Shown: positions 38,919 through 51,520 of the stretch, piece by piece
How positions within the stretch are numbered: the first letter of the stretch is position 1
How the letters are laid out: every line of letters begins with the position of its first letter
Source of the DNA: Pampus argenteus
Taxonomy: Eukaryota > Chordata > Actinopteri > Scombriformes > Stromateidae
Direction of reading: 5' to 3'
Assembly (NCBI GenBank): GCA_036937835.1
Contig: CM072877.1
Span: forward strand, 8,322,501-8,386,500
DNA: 64,000 nucleotides
Program-made: the position numbers and the translations under genes
The notes under the pieces: model-generated
What the model saw: the letters and a program-made list of their open reading frames with translations, nothing else
Databases searched by the model: none
Told to the model about the DNA's origin: nothing

Positions 38919-41900
38919 TCTGGATGTATGAGTATATTGGTTTGCTTTATATAACAAGATATTTCCTTTGATAATAGAACTGGATTACATCGTTTGGTGT
39001 TTGCTCAGTGTGTGTGTGGACACACACACACACGTTCACACACTTTTATTAATGAGGCAATGTTTTAGTCTCAGGTACATCAATCAACTAAGACATAATC
39101 AGGAATGAAATCCTTGTCCTTATATTAATATCGTTTTGATGGATGCCATGCATTTCAATTCGCAATTCAAGATGAGCACATTAATTAGACATACACACAT
39201 AAAGTGTGCACAGTGTCTTTTTACACAAACAGGTGCAAATGTGAAATACGCATCAGCTATTTCTAGTAAATGTTTGGCCTGTAGTCAAGGATGAACTTCA
39301 TGTTCAAGTACATCTCAGAGGCTTATACAGCTGTGACCTGCATCAGATAGACAGAGAGGCAGCAGCCAAACTAATCCTACATGAAGGAGCCTGCTCGGTA
39401 TGTTTCCTGATAAGTTGACTTCTGTTTCTTAATTTTGTTTATAGTGTTCATAATTAATTTGCTGATCAGTGTTTTATACTTTCTCTAGTGCAAATAGTCT
39501 TTTCACACATGTAGAGGGAAAACAGGGAGCAATATATGGACTTTCCCTCTTAACTGATCTCTTGTATCAGCTTGTGCTTGATATGACTTCATCTTTTTCC
39601 ACACTTCTTTCCTCAGAACAATACTCAAGATGAAATACAGATTTTAAAGGCTTTTAAATTGAGCATATGCCCTTTGTGTTTCAAATACAACTCAGAGGTT
39701 TATCGTGCTTCCACTAAGCCTCAAATAGAAGGATGAGCCTAAGCATAATCCTTGTACTTTATAATTTTATATTTAGAACTGCAAGGTTACAGCCTTCTTG
39801 GTTCAAATAGGAATCGGACATTAGCATGCATCAGTTCAGAAAGAAAGAGGGAATCACAATTAAAGCCATCTTGAGATGTTGCATCTTTTATACTGTGTTG
39901 ATTGCGTTTTTATTTTTCACTTAAATTGTAGTTTGGTTTGATTCTTCTCTCTTGACCGGGTTGTCTTTCAAAAAAGAGGATTCTGGATTCAATAGGAAAC
40001 CTCTAATTAATAAGAAATATTTTCAGGTTCATATGAACTTTTTTTTTTTATTTATTAAATGTTAAAGAGATAATCACAAGAATTAAAATGATCTTTATTC
40101 GTCTTGTGCTTCTTTTTTGCAGCTTGAAATTTGTTAGCATACAGCCATTAAACGTCTAAGTCCCCGAGCAGATGCTAATATCATCAAAACTATTGCCGGT
40201 ATTACAACCACTCTTCTGGGAAAGTTTTCCACAACATTTTCAACAGTGCAACAGTTCATTGCATGAACAGTACATTAAATGGAGTGAAACTTACAATAGT
40301 CTAGACCGACTCCTGCAGGTGGGGCTTTTCTGTTAATTTAACGATACATATGTTTAAAAGAAAATTTACATTAACACCACTTGTCGTCTGCCACAGCTGG
40401 ACCACACTTGTTATACTCTCTGACCCAATGCTGATGTTATCATATAGTGTCTCCTTTTTTTAATGACACATATCCAGAACATTCTGTGTTTTTTAAACAC
40501 AGCATAAAACAAACGGATCCTAGAACCTAGACCTTATAGGTTCTAACAAGTTCAGGTTATGTAGTAGAAAAGAGTCAGTGGTATACACTATATCCTAAAT
40601 CAACCTGTGCCACTGTTTGTAAAAACTTCTGCATTTGCGTGTCACTTCCTGTTTCCGGCACACAGAGCACTTTCATTGTCTTTGATATTCTACATTCATG
40701 TTCCCATGATTAAACTTCTGGGCCAATCAGAATGGCAGAAGGTCTGGGATTACCACTGCAACATCTGGGGACTATGCTAATGGACCGCATATGTTTTTAA
40801 TGTTTAGATTTAGAAGTCAACATGTTGCTCTTTATTTCATCTCGGGGGGTTGGGGGGTAGTTGAAGGATAACTCGCTCTTTTAAAATAACTCATTTAAAA
40901 TAAATCACGACTGAGTGAGTGCAGCTGTCATCATTAACCAAAGTACCAGTGATGACAAGAGACCCACCCAAACTGTGTGAGTGTCCCTGTGCACTTAAGG
41001 AAACCCAAATAGCCCCATCTGTCAATTTTACACTCTGTGATTCTTACTTAGCGCACAGAGCCCCTGTAAGTGTAATATGCTGCAGGGATTTTATAAAAAC
41101 CAAATACACACGTCAAAGATACAAACATATTTATGCTCTCAGCTATGATTTTTAATCCATGTTTTAGAGTGAAAGCCGTTAAAGGAAGAGTATTTTAAGA
41201 GTCAAATGCAGGGCAGCCAGGCCAAATCAGGGCAAGTGGAACTAAAACAAGCATGTTAACAACAGTATGTCTCTGTGCTGTTGTCTTTGTTTCTGGACAG
41301 AAGCAGCAAGTTATTCCTGATAATCCACTCAGGTGTGTCAGGGAATGATCCTCTAGTGTGACTGGTTTAAAGATTAGAAACTTGGACCATACTCCACATC
41401 AGTCTAATGATTTTTCATTTCAAAAGAAGAGATACCTTTAATTCCAGTTACGATCAGATCTCGCCTCATTCACTGTGTAGAGTTCAATCTAACTGAGCTT
41501 TGACCCTTCGAAAGAGGAAATTCACCATTTTATTTTTGACTTCATATTCAGGAAGTACAGTATACTGTTGCTGTTTCAGTTTATCCTCTTTTGTTTATTT
41601 GTCACGGTAAAAGAAAACAAACTGCAACATATGGGGACACTTTATGGCTCTAAGTGATTGCAAGAGTTAAAAAAGAAGAAGGAAATCAACAGCATGCTCA
41701 CTGACATAAGCAATGCAAACCTTAGCTAGCTAGGTTTTTTTTTTGCACCAGCGTACTGTAGTATCATATAAGGTGATAAGGCGGAAATGGCAGTAAAATG
41801 GTCAGGAACTTTCACTTATTCACAAATTAAGACTTAATTTGATAAAATGTTGTGAAATGTGTCATGATGGCTTGTCATTTTCAAAAAGTGGGTAATGTGA

Positions 41901-42919
41901 TCAAACTGGTAATAAATCTAATTATATTATTGAATATGAATGAACATCAATAGGTGTCCAGTGTGGTTGCTATTGAAAATGTTTTTTATTTTTTTATTCT
42001 ATCCTATAATCATAACATCTGTCGTTAGGTTGTGAAAAATAGATTATACTAGTGTTGAGGGAAAAATAATCCACCAAAAAAAAGACATGAAAAACATCTT
42101 GCTGCATGTAATATTTGTGTATGTATTAAAAAGGCACAGTGTGTTTGTGTATGTACTTATGGCAGTGAGCATGCGTTGTACGTGTCTTTGTAAATTTGCA
42201 TGTGACTCAAGCTTGTTTGGACGTCACCTTCAAAAACAACAAAGGCTCACATCTCTGTAATCATTAGTGCCGTCAGATCAGTGTCACATATCCCGCACGT
42301 CTCTTTCAGTCCCACTGTTAATCCCTGCGTTCACACACTGCTGTAGAGGGGTATTTACGCATCAGTGGATCAGCAGTAATTCAGCCAGAGCATAATAATG
42401 ATAACAATAATAATAATAATAATGAAAGCTGTTTTGATGCTGAGTTTTAATGTGGGGGATTAGCACATCAAAACAATACAGATGCAAAATCTGCCCATAT
42501 GTGCTGCGTATGATCCTGTTTGTAAAGACAGAAAGTTGTTGTCGAGGGAGCAAGATGTTTTTGTTTTGTGTGAGTGTACAGGGTCGCAATAGTACCGAAA
42601 TCTTGTAATGAAAATAGAAATGTGTTTTTATCTGTGAAGGAACATTACAGATACTAAAATTACTAAAACTAAAATACATTTCCTGAACTTTTTCATGTTT
42701 TTCAATGTGTACCAGTACTTATGTACCTTAAATTATGGCAAGTTAATGAGAAAGTACCCTAAAAGTAATCAAAATACTTAATTACTGAGTTGGGGAAATT
42801 CATTGAAATAACATGTCATGTGTCAATAATTATCAGCTCAGCCCACTGTGTGGGAGTATGTGTTATTGTGCTGGTGTACTACTATCTGTGTCCTACATGT
42901 GACTCAACTTAAACCACCT

Positions 42920-42966
<47 letters not shown>

Positions 42967-43010
42967 CACACACTGTTGTCTTTCAGAAAAAAAAAGGCAG
43001 CTAATATTTG
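36905..43010. other. Intergenic, AT-rich, nothing firm
   Basis: No gene was recognised over about 6 kb. A TG array lies at about 38871-38916, a short CA run near 39020-39034, an ATA/TAA triplet run near 42405-42423, and a CA array at 42925-42963. Several AT-rich homeodomain-like words occur, but no dense cluster was called before 43.0 kb. Confidence 0.55.
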
Positions 43011-43014
43011 TTGT

Positions 43015-43290
43015 TATTTAAACACCAGAGCAGATACGCGACTGAACAATAATTATTTTCTGGAACAATAATTATTACCATTTAATTCTGTTGTTTACCA
43101 TTTTGCCCGTTGGCCCCTCTTTAAAAGCCAGCCTCTATCTATAATGGCGAGCCCTTGAGCAGAACTGCATTTAACACAAATATCAAATAATTAAAAATCA
43201 AATAATTGAAAAATAAAAATGCAGCTTTTTTTGCATTTCATCATTAATTGCCAGTGAAACGTGTGAGCTAGTTCTTCCCAGAAGACTGTT
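43015..43290. promoter_or_regulatory. Strong candidate enhancer, duplicated SOX/homeodomain sites
   Basis: The 14-mer GAACAATAATTATT occurs twice, at 43044-43057 and 43063-43076, 19 bp apart. Each copy fuses a SOX-type AACAAT with a homeodomain TAATTA. A FOX-type TGTTTAC follows at 43092-43098. A second direct repeat, ATCAAATAATT, occurs at 43182-43192 and 43197-43207. Between them lies complex, CpG-bearing sequence. No coding frame is present. The arrangement resembles a neural developmental enhancer; that reading is inference. Confidence 0.45.
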
Positions 43291-44385
43291 CATGGTTGTA
43301 TGTGGTTGTATTAGATTTCATATTTTTAATATTTTGTTCTTAAATGCATGTTTTACAGTCACATGGAGTGATTAGTTATTTTATCTAAACAGAAGCATAT
43401 TTCTGTTTCTTTCATATTAACAAGGATGATTATTTTGTCATAGATTTGCCAAAAATGTGACACTTGGAACTAAATATTAATGTTATTGTGTTTTACTACT
43501 AGATTGATTAAACTGCCAACATTGTTACTTCACAGTTATAGTTCTTGCTGTTTTTAAATGACTTCACTGTGGTGCTGTTAAGTGTGGAGGACATGAAAGT
43601 TGTTGACAACTAAATTTGACTTGTTTCATTTTTTTTATACAATATATAAACAACAGAGCTCAACTCTGCACAGTCTAATCTGGCAGAGATCTCTGATACC
43701 GTGCTATATGTTTGAGGGGATTACAAGCAGGATTACACAATTAAATCTTGTCTGGGGTTAGGAGGCCATGCTGATCTGACACTGTGACGACATGAACACA
43801 CATATGTGCTAGGACTGATGCATTTACATCCTGACAAAGTAAAAAAAACAAAAAACATGCTGATGCAGGGTATATGACATTACTTTATGAATTACATTTA
43901 GCGCATTGATCTTTAATGGCCACAGTTTCCATAGACGTCTAGTCACAACATCTCAAATACTTTAAACTGTTTTATAATCACTATTTGCTGGAGATTTTAC
44001 AAAGGAACAACAAAAGAACAACCAGCAAAATGAGTCAGAAAATTTCAAGGTGCAGTTGATAGTAATAAATGTTAGAATACTGTCAAAAAATAGTTTCCAG
44101 GTTTTCTTTCCCCACAAGAGACAGTTATTAACCCAGACCATTTTAACTACTTCCTCCACAGTGTACTAATGGGATGATGTCATGATTTAACTAATCGTCA
44201 TAGGAACAATTATAGAGGGTTTTTACATCCAAATTTGTGGAATAAAAACATGCTAATTGAGATCATAGTTGATGAGATTAGTGATACTTGTCTTCCTCTT
44301 CTTCTTTCTCTCCTCCCTCTGTTTGATTTCTGTGTAAAGCCAACTCTTGCTGCTCCCTCCTTTTATTCACCCCTTCCATTCCTCT
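43291..44385. other. Intergenic, nothing distinctive
   Basis: AT-rich. Two GGATTA words about 15 bp apart near 43718-43737 were noted. No gene seen. Confidence 0.55.
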
Positions 44386-44389
44386 GTCT

Positions 44390-44800
44390 AGATTAACTTC
44401 CAGGCCTCATTAATAATAGACATTGTTCCGCTTCCTGTCTGCAGCACTAATAGAGCCCTTAACATTACACTTCACATTAACATATCTCTTGTGTACTCGG
44501 GCAGATGGACAGGCAAGTAAGAAACACGGACAAGCGGAAAGGTGAGACATGTAAATGCATCACTTATCAAGTGAAATGTTCATACCAAAACTGTCGCCAC
44601 AGAGTTGGAAGCATAGTAGAATATCATTATGCTGGAGCTTAATTAATTGCTGGTTAGTATGCATGAGAGTGAGGCCATCCTGTAACCAACAGGTTGCAAA
44701 TATAATCAAAGTAGCAGCCAATTGTGCTCTGCTGATGTGCCGATGAACGGCACACTCAACCCTTGCCTATGAGCTCCAGTAATGTGCAAATATCAACATA
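44390..44800. promoter_or_regulatory. Candidate cis-regulatory island
   Basis: Complex sequence with CTCATTAATAATAGACATTG near 44407, TTAATTAATTGC near 44639, and an AAATATAATCAAAG (TCF-like) word near 44698. A plus-strand frame (44555-44746) has no recognised domain. Confidence 0.3.
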
Positions 44801-44989
44801 CACACACACAGACACAGGAAAGAGACAGCTCCAATCATGGCATTAATCAGATGATAATTCCAGGCTGCATTTCTTTTTAAATGCGTTTTTTTCATATGAG
44901 TACATTACACAGTTAATAACGATGAAGAACTGAAGTTTTTGTCAGAAGCTTCCACGCACACACACACAAACAGCTAGAAAATTCTGTGC

Positions 44990-45345
44990 ACAGGCCTTAT
45001 GGGACGACATTTGTGGTAATTCATTCAGAATCCATTTTAACGCATTGTGCAGGCCTAAGTGCCAATCTTCCTTTTTGGTGAGTTTCCATGATTTTATGTC
45101 CCATATAAAATGATGCAGTTTGCTCCACAATGGCCTATTTAAGTTACATTACCGTCGAATATTCCCCAGTAAAGAAAATTAAGCCGTGATACTGTGAGAT
45201 AATCTCGGTTAGTTATCTTCTTCCCGCCAAGATGTGTCGCTTTGACACCCCGCGGAGAGCTGAATGATTCTCTTGGACGGGAGATAATAGTCTTTATACA
45301 GTGTGTTGCTTGCCGAAGCTCTGTCTCTGTTTTCTCCTCACTTTG
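44990..45345. promoter_or_regulatory. Candidate cis-regulatory island
   Basis: About 350 bp of complex sequence with balanced composition and several CpGs, including GTGGTAATTCATTCAG near 45013, a TTTATGTCCCATATAAAA block near 45092, GAAAATTAAGCCGTGATAC near 45175, and GATAATCTCGGTTAG near 45200. Minus-strand frames here lack domains. Enhancer call is by texture only. Confidence 0.35.
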
Positions 45346-46590
45346 CAAACCAGATTTCAAAAAAAAGTTATATGTTTAATGTCTGTAAAGCATTTGTTGT
45401 CACGCTGTAAAGTGGGTTGTCACAAGAAAATTAATATCGTAAATATGAGCGTTACAGTAACTTCTACCAAGTTTGTCAAAGAACAAAAATGCACACATAA
45501 AACAGTTGATCTAATTAAAGAGAAAGTCATTACGAGCTGGTAGAAAAAGGCTCCGTTCAATAGCAAAACACTAAACCTCCCTTGGCTCCCTTTACACATT
45601 TTCTAGTTTTAAGACCTAAAATGCAAAACAAATATTGTATACAAACACCAATATAATCACAAAAACCAAGAGAGAGGAGGACATAGATTAAGACATGCAA
45701 TCAGCAGGCGTAGTGTTAATAGCTTCATATGTTTCCTCCTTTATTACTATGAATATTGGCCATAAAGATCTGTGTTTCCAGTAATTAGACATTTAGCTCA
45801 CATTTTTGACTCATGTTTTAATGTGTTATGAAATAAACATATACAACGCACACACACAAAGATTATAACAGTTGCATCAAGTCTACTGACTTGTTACTAC
45901 CTCAGATGCAGTGATAGCCTGGACCATACGCTTTCTTAAAATATCAATCTGAGCTATATTCAGAGGATAAAATGTTTAAAGAACCATACCAGTGGTTTTA
46001 CATATTAACCTCAAATTGTATTACATTTACTGCTGAGAATTTTCTATAGTGTACCATAAGGGTTTTAATAGATGCCCTGGCTTAGATTGATATCAGAGCT
46101 TTCCTACAAAAAAGGAGTGTTGTCAAAACAGTCCTGGCTCTCATGTCCATTATGAAGTAATGATAATGTAACTTTGTAACCACAAAAACAAAACAAAGCA
46201 AACTTAATATTCACTGGAATGGATTTCCTGTATCGAGCATCTGCTGAAATCCAAAGGCTGAGAGGAGCGCAGTGTTACTGATACTCAAGAAAACAGTGTG
46301 AATTTACCCAACCATCACCAGAATCACACATAACAGTGTGACTTCTGACCCCAAACCTTAACAAACAGATGTCATGGGATGCTGAAAATATATGTGCGTT
46401 TTAGAAGGGTTTCATAAGAAACCGTGAAAATAAAAACACAGATATAAACACTAAAGATAGGGGGTTTAAGTTTAATAAAATGCTTGGTCATGTTTGCTGT
46501 ACTTTCTTATATTCTGAATATAACAAATGTACTAAAGCCTTTAGATATAAGCCAAGGACTTATTTCTAAACAACTTCAGGCATGTTGTGA
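45346..46590. other. Intergenic, nothing distinctive
   Basis: AT-rich sequence. No gene or element recognised. Confidence 0.6.
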
Positions 46591-46601
46591 GCTCTCTCTC
46601 G

Positions 46602-46670
<69 letters not shown>
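46591..46670. repeat. (TC)n microsatellite, about 80 bp
   Basis: A TC/CT run with interruptions only in its first 20 bases. It abuts a complex block to its right. Confidence 0.97.
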
Positions 46671-46673
<3 letters not shown>

Positions 46674-46674
46674 T

Positions 46675-46880
46675 ATACTGTATCGCGACCCCCTTTGACC
46701 TTGTAGGCTCTCTCCTTGGCTTTAAAACGCACTGTAGCGCCCAGCAGTCTGTCTGCAGTGAAGCTAATTGACTTGGTTAAAGTCTCATTATTCATTCCAT
46801 TTAGAATAACTTTAGATGTTTGCTTGTGTTCAGGGGTCATTAAAAGTCAATCAAGCCTTTAATTACGAACCTGGATTGTT
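46675..46880. promoter_or_regulatory. Candidate cis-regulatory island (nuclear-receptor half-site)
   Basis: Complex, CpG-bearing block with TTTGACCTTGT near 46694 (reverse ACAAGGTCA, an SF-1/ERR-type extended half-site), GAAGCTAATTGACTTGG near 46758 and TCATTATTCATTCC near 46786. There is no coding support. Confidence 0.3.
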
Positions 46881-48945
46881 CAGTAAGTAAAATTGCATGT
46901 CCCAGCAGCTCTGAATGTACAGTATCATCATCTTACTCATTAGTCCTTTACAAAATCCCTCATAAAGTAAAGCCACAGTGATCCTTTGGTGAACGCTGCA
47001 AAGGTTCAGACAGCACAGAAAAATCAAAGTGATCGTGGGAAACAGACTGATTCCGATACCGCAGTGACACTAAGTTTCTATAGGATTATTATAAGAATAT
47101 CAAAGCAAAGTAGAGGAGATAAAACTACGACAACAGGGCACAAATAAACGCATTAAATATATCACAGACACACAATAACTTCCACACTATATTCATTCTG
47201 GTTGTTCGTGACCTCTGACCCCTCTGTATGCATCTTAGTCTTGTGGTTAAATGCTAAATAATTCAATGTTATAAAAAAATAAAGAGATGAAATAATATGA
47301 AGATTTAAATGATGGTAATGCTAATCTATAATGTTCAACACATCAAATGAAGGAAGTGGCTTTTCTTCATTTTCCACTCAAAGTGTTCAACAGGACAGTT
47401 GAACCCTTGGTACTCAAATCTGAGTCCAATGACTATATTTTATAGGTCTATATTCTTTTTATATTTCTGTAGTGATGTAAAGTCTGTTTTGTGTGTTTTG
47501 GTTTTTTTTTTTTTATTTATTTGTTGTTTTTTTTAACTTCAAAAATTGGCACAGCAGCTTTTTTATTTTTTATGTTTCATGGTGTACAGTGCCATTGTGC
47601 AAAAACTAATTGTTTATATGTTGAAGAGGAAATAGTGAAACATAACACGCAAACAGACATTCAATTATCAGCCCACAAAAAAAGAAAGAAAAAATCTAGT
47701 CTGTAGTCATTAGAGGGATTCAAAAAAAATCAAAAGGTGCTTAAATCGTTGGCTTGATTATATTGTGGTCAAATTAATTATTATGCAACTCGAGGAGGGA
47801 AATGTATTACTTTACTTGAATTTAAAAATGATAAGTAACACCAATACGCAAAAATCACGGGGCCTATGCATTCAATTATAAAGGATTTAAGACCTATGTA
47901 GAGCATTTAAAAACACTCAAACATTGCATCACGTGTTAATAATTTACTCTGGCTAATGTTCCAGATCTTTGATGAAATATGAGGATCTTTAGTCTTCGGT
48001 CTGCTCTGCTAATTGGTACAACAGCCTCAGGCGAGCCCACATCTAACAAACTGAGGACAGCAGCGTTCAGAGGGCTGCGTCTGTCTTACTATGGGAGTAT
48101 AAACATGTATAAACATGACACATAAAAGCTAAAGTAGAACACATGGCTCTACGTGTCCACCTTTACCGGTGCTTTGAATGTCACACGTGTTAAAATAAAA
48201 ACGTTTTTAAAAAGCTGTTAAATAACAGCAAACGCAGCGCGGCCCGTTGCTTTAAACGGATGCGTGTATGTTAATGTAGCTTAATATGAGACGGACTATG
48301 TGTACGTTAAAATAAAACTAATACTGTAAATAATGAAGTTATTTTAATATCATTAATGTAATGACGCCACAATAAACAGAGACGTGTTGGCACGACGTAC
48401 ACGCGCACAAATCCACGCGCACCATCTCCACGTCTATACGTTATTCTTCATTGAGAGGAATGAAGACAATAGAATAAAAACAACATCAATAATCCCCCGT
48501 TAATATTTTCTACAATTTACTTAAGATGTGTGTTAATTGTAATGCACAGTAAATCTTTGCTGCAGATGAGCAGAAGACTCCCGTTTAGTAAAAGACAGTG
48601 TGGCATTAAGTAAGGATTAAAACTGGAGCATCACTGTAGCCTACATCTGCCTTTTAAATCCACAATGAATTAATATGAGCGCTGGTCGGATGTTATAGGA
48701 TAGGTTGGAATATGTATAACACATGGGTGAACACCGATGTTTGTGCCTCAGTTAAAAAAAAAAGAAAAAAGAATGAAATGATCCCAACAATTTGGTGAAG
48801 CAGGAAGACAGTAAAAATCACACAAGTTTAAATGTTGAATAAAATAATATTTAAAAAAAACGAAAATGATGCTGTGATTCAGGCTTTGATGCTATGAGAA
48901 AAGGGGGTGATGCATTTCAATATATGGTAATCACTCACCCGGGGC
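46881..48945. other. Intergenic, AT-rich with a CpG-bearing patch
   Basis: No gene recognised. Bases 48,000-48,440 are relatively rich in CpG and ACG words for this region (for example around 48235-48270 and 48360-48440), but without promoter motifs I can defend. Confidence 0.5.
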
Positions 48946-48949
48946 ATGT

Positions 48950-49270
48950 TTCATTTATTGACAGATTTGATGTTAAATGTCTGAAGCTCACTTAGTGTTG
49001 TAGCTCTTAATTTATTATGTTTGGAGCGCTCTGTCTCTCTCTTTCTCCCTGGTTTGACCCTCCGAGGTCACACAAGCAGTGCTTTTTTTAAACGCATGAT
49101 TAATTTCTCAGTAGGACGGCCGGCTAATGCATTATGGAAAAAAGTGAAATGTATTCCGAGGGGGCTAATAGCGCTATTGTATTCCAATAAGATTTTTCCT
49201 GCTTCACATGGTTTAGACATGCTCCGCTTTTGATAACATGTCAGAAACATCTTTGTCAAAGTGAGAGAGA
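48950..49270. promoter_or_regulatory. Strong candidate conserved noncoding element
   Basis: About 300 bp of complex sequence: CTCTTAATTTATTATG near 49005, an everted nuclear-receptor pair TGACCCTCCGAGGTCA near 49055-49070, GCATGATTAATTTC near 49095, GGCTAATGCATTATGG near 49122 and TAATAGCGCTATTG, which contains the palindrome AATAGCGCTATT, near 49168-49181. No frame looks coding. It lies about 2.3 kb upstream of the skor2 promoter. Confidence 0.4.
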
Positions 49271-49719
49271 AAGTAATGCATCATTATGCTCTTTCCAAAA
49301 AAATCTTTGTTATTGTTGTTATTAACAGTTCATGAGTTTATTACAGATGTCAATGTGAACGTTTTTATTGTTGTGGGGAAATAAATGTGCATTGTCCGGT
49401 GAGAGAATAACTACGTCTGCCAGCATATAAATGAATAAATAACAGATAGTCATACATTTATGTGTGTGTGCGCGCGTGTGTGCGTGAGCTATAACATAAC
49501 ATAACACCAAATAGCCACACGTGCATTAAACTCTTATCTTGTAGCCACACCTTTTAGCTTTAGAAATATTACTAACTTACTCTCCTTACCCTTGTACCAT
49601 TAAAACAACATGAACTCAAACTCTTTATAAAATATTAAAGAAGTTTTATATAAACATAACAAGGCTTTTAGGTGCAGAAACGGTTATTCATTAGCTCCTG
49701 AAGCTCTCGCTCGTTTACC

Positions 49720-49960
49720 TCTCATCGCTCTATTGTGACGTCACCCGTTTCAATAGCTGCCGCCGCGCGTGGCTCGCGACGCCCCCCACACTCACCCTCG
49801 TCCCATCGCAGCCAGTGTTCCCGTGGCGTCCGCGAGACAAAAGCACGCGCGGTGACAACCTAAATTGCTTTGAAAAGGAACAGATGGGACTCGTGCTCTT
49901 CCGCTGTGTCGCTTTTACGCGCACACACACACACGTGCAGACGCGCACACGCATAGATTT
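49720..49960. promoter_or_regulatory. CpG-rich patch with perfect CRE, candidate upstream promoter
   Basis: A dense cluster of CpGs (GCCGCCGCGCG, GGCTCGCGACGCC, GCACGCGCGG) in an otherwise AT-rich setting, with a perfect CRE, TGACGTCA, at 49736-49743. Unmethylated CpG patches in vertebrates usually mark promoters or strong regulatory sites. It lies about 1.8 kb upstream of the putative skor2 start, so it could be an alternative skor2 promoter, the promoter of an unannotated antisense or noncoding transcript, or an enhancer. Confidence 0.4.
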
Positions 49961-51350
49961 AAGATTGAGGATAAAAAGAGATCCTGTCATGTTTTATCAA
50001 GATGCTACTGAGAAATAAATTTTAGCTAATCTCAGTATCCACCTGCCCTTTAACCAGACTGACAACCATTTAGACACATAAATATCTAAAAAAAAAAAAA
50101 CTTTTAGGTTGACCTGCAGTGTTTGATGTGTTGTTTCAGTAGTTTAAATGGAAATGAAATTCTGACACAAAATGTGTACAGATATTTTTTGAAAAGTAAA
50201 GTGCAGATTGCAGCTTCTTATTTCAGCCTCACAAACTGTAACCACAGCTGAAATAAAACTGCAGTCTCTGCCAGCTGCTTCACTGCATCCCTGCTTTTAG
50301 CCTTATGCAGGGTCATCTTGTTTTCACCTTTAATGTGAACGTATACAAGCAGAATGACTTGTGAACACATCATTAAGTTGTCTTAATTAACAAGGACAGT
50401 CAGGTTTGTCTTCACTTCATCTCCATGCAGAGTTAAATTAGATCCTTCTTTGCATCCTTCAGACATTTAATAGTCACTATGAGGCAGCTAATATCTGGGT
50501 AATAGACTTCGTATTTAGGTCTGCTCCTTCATATCTGTAATTTGCCTGCATATTTTTAGTGGCTGAAGTAATTGAGCAGCAGTGGCAACATGCCTGGTTT
50601 GGGAGCTTGGAGCAGGACCGTAGCCAGGAACTCCTGGGTGCTTGACAGAGCCCCCCCAGTTTAGTCAGTCCTACACTGTGATTACTGAGGGCCATCTTCA
50701 GGTGCATTGTCATCACCTTTTATAGCATTAGACTCTAGCTCGCTGCCAGCTTCTCTGACCCTCAATTACAACAGGCGATATATAAGCTACAACATGCTTC
50801 CTGCTTGCCTTTTATCTCCTGGGAACAACCTGCTACATGTAGTCTATCAAAAAGCCTCCTCAGTGTTGAACGTGGGTATCAGCTACACTGACAGACATTA
50901 TTCTGATCCCCTGCCTGCCTGTCTGCTGTCTCAGTCCTTGTTTTTTTTTTCTTTGGCCCCTATGGTCAGGCTAATGTTTTACTCCAAGCTGTGTCTGTGT
51001 TTAAAAGCCACATTTCCAATGCCAGCTCATATATGCTGCCTGTGTCTGCTTCCAGCAGTTGCTTTTAAAAAAATCAGTTTGTTGGTAATTAATGTGCAAC
51101 TTAGGGGATATGTATCAAAAGTCACAACCCCTGGATGTTTATGGACCAGATGTGCAGTCTGCCAGCAGGCAGCTTGTACTGTTAGAGTTTTGACTGGTTA
51201 TAGAGCTGTGTGTCAAATTAACTTTAAATGTATATTTGTTAGATTGCTCATATAGTAAATAAGATAAAATCACGCTCATATTAAATTTTGTGTTGCCTCA
51301 GTGTTGCTGTCGCTGTTTAGACTGTGTGCGTACACAGTCCGTGCAGTTAG
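49961..51350. other. Upstream flank of skor2; odd open frame
   Basis: No recognisable gene. An unusually long plus-strand open frame of 182 codons spans 50707-51255. Its product is Cys/Leu/Ser-rich, has no domain I know, and its sequence texture resembles repeat-derived DNA (repeated CTGCTTGCCT and CTGCCTGCCTGTCTGC words). Confidence 0.4.
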
Positions 51351-51359
51351 TGTCCTGAT

Positions 51360-51520
51360 GTTGGGCTGAGCTCGCGCTGCACGCCAATCAAACTCAAGGC
51401 AGGCGCGCGGTCGAGAGAGAGAGAGCGAGAGAGAGAGAGAGAGAGAGAGATTAGGACGGCGCGTCGTGTCTCTGAAAAGCGAATAAAGGCGGCGCGAGCG
51501 TCGCAGTTTACTCACATCTC
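51360..51520 (+). promoter_or_regulatory. skor2: Putative skor2 core promoter
   Basis: A CpG-rich segment ahead of exon 1. It has a CCAAT box at 51384-51388, a GA microsatellite at 51413-51450, CpG-dense sequence around 51455-51505, and an AT-rich TATA-like word (GAATAAAGG) at about 51481. A start site roughly at 51505-51520 would follow. The exact start cannot be set from sequence; cap-site or RNA data would settle it. Confidence 0.5.
51413..51450. repeat. (GA)n microsatellite in promoter
   Basis: A near-pure GA run with one GC interruption within the putative skor2 promoter. GAGA-type repeats near promoters can influence nucleosome placement, so length variation here could matter. Confidence 0.9.
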
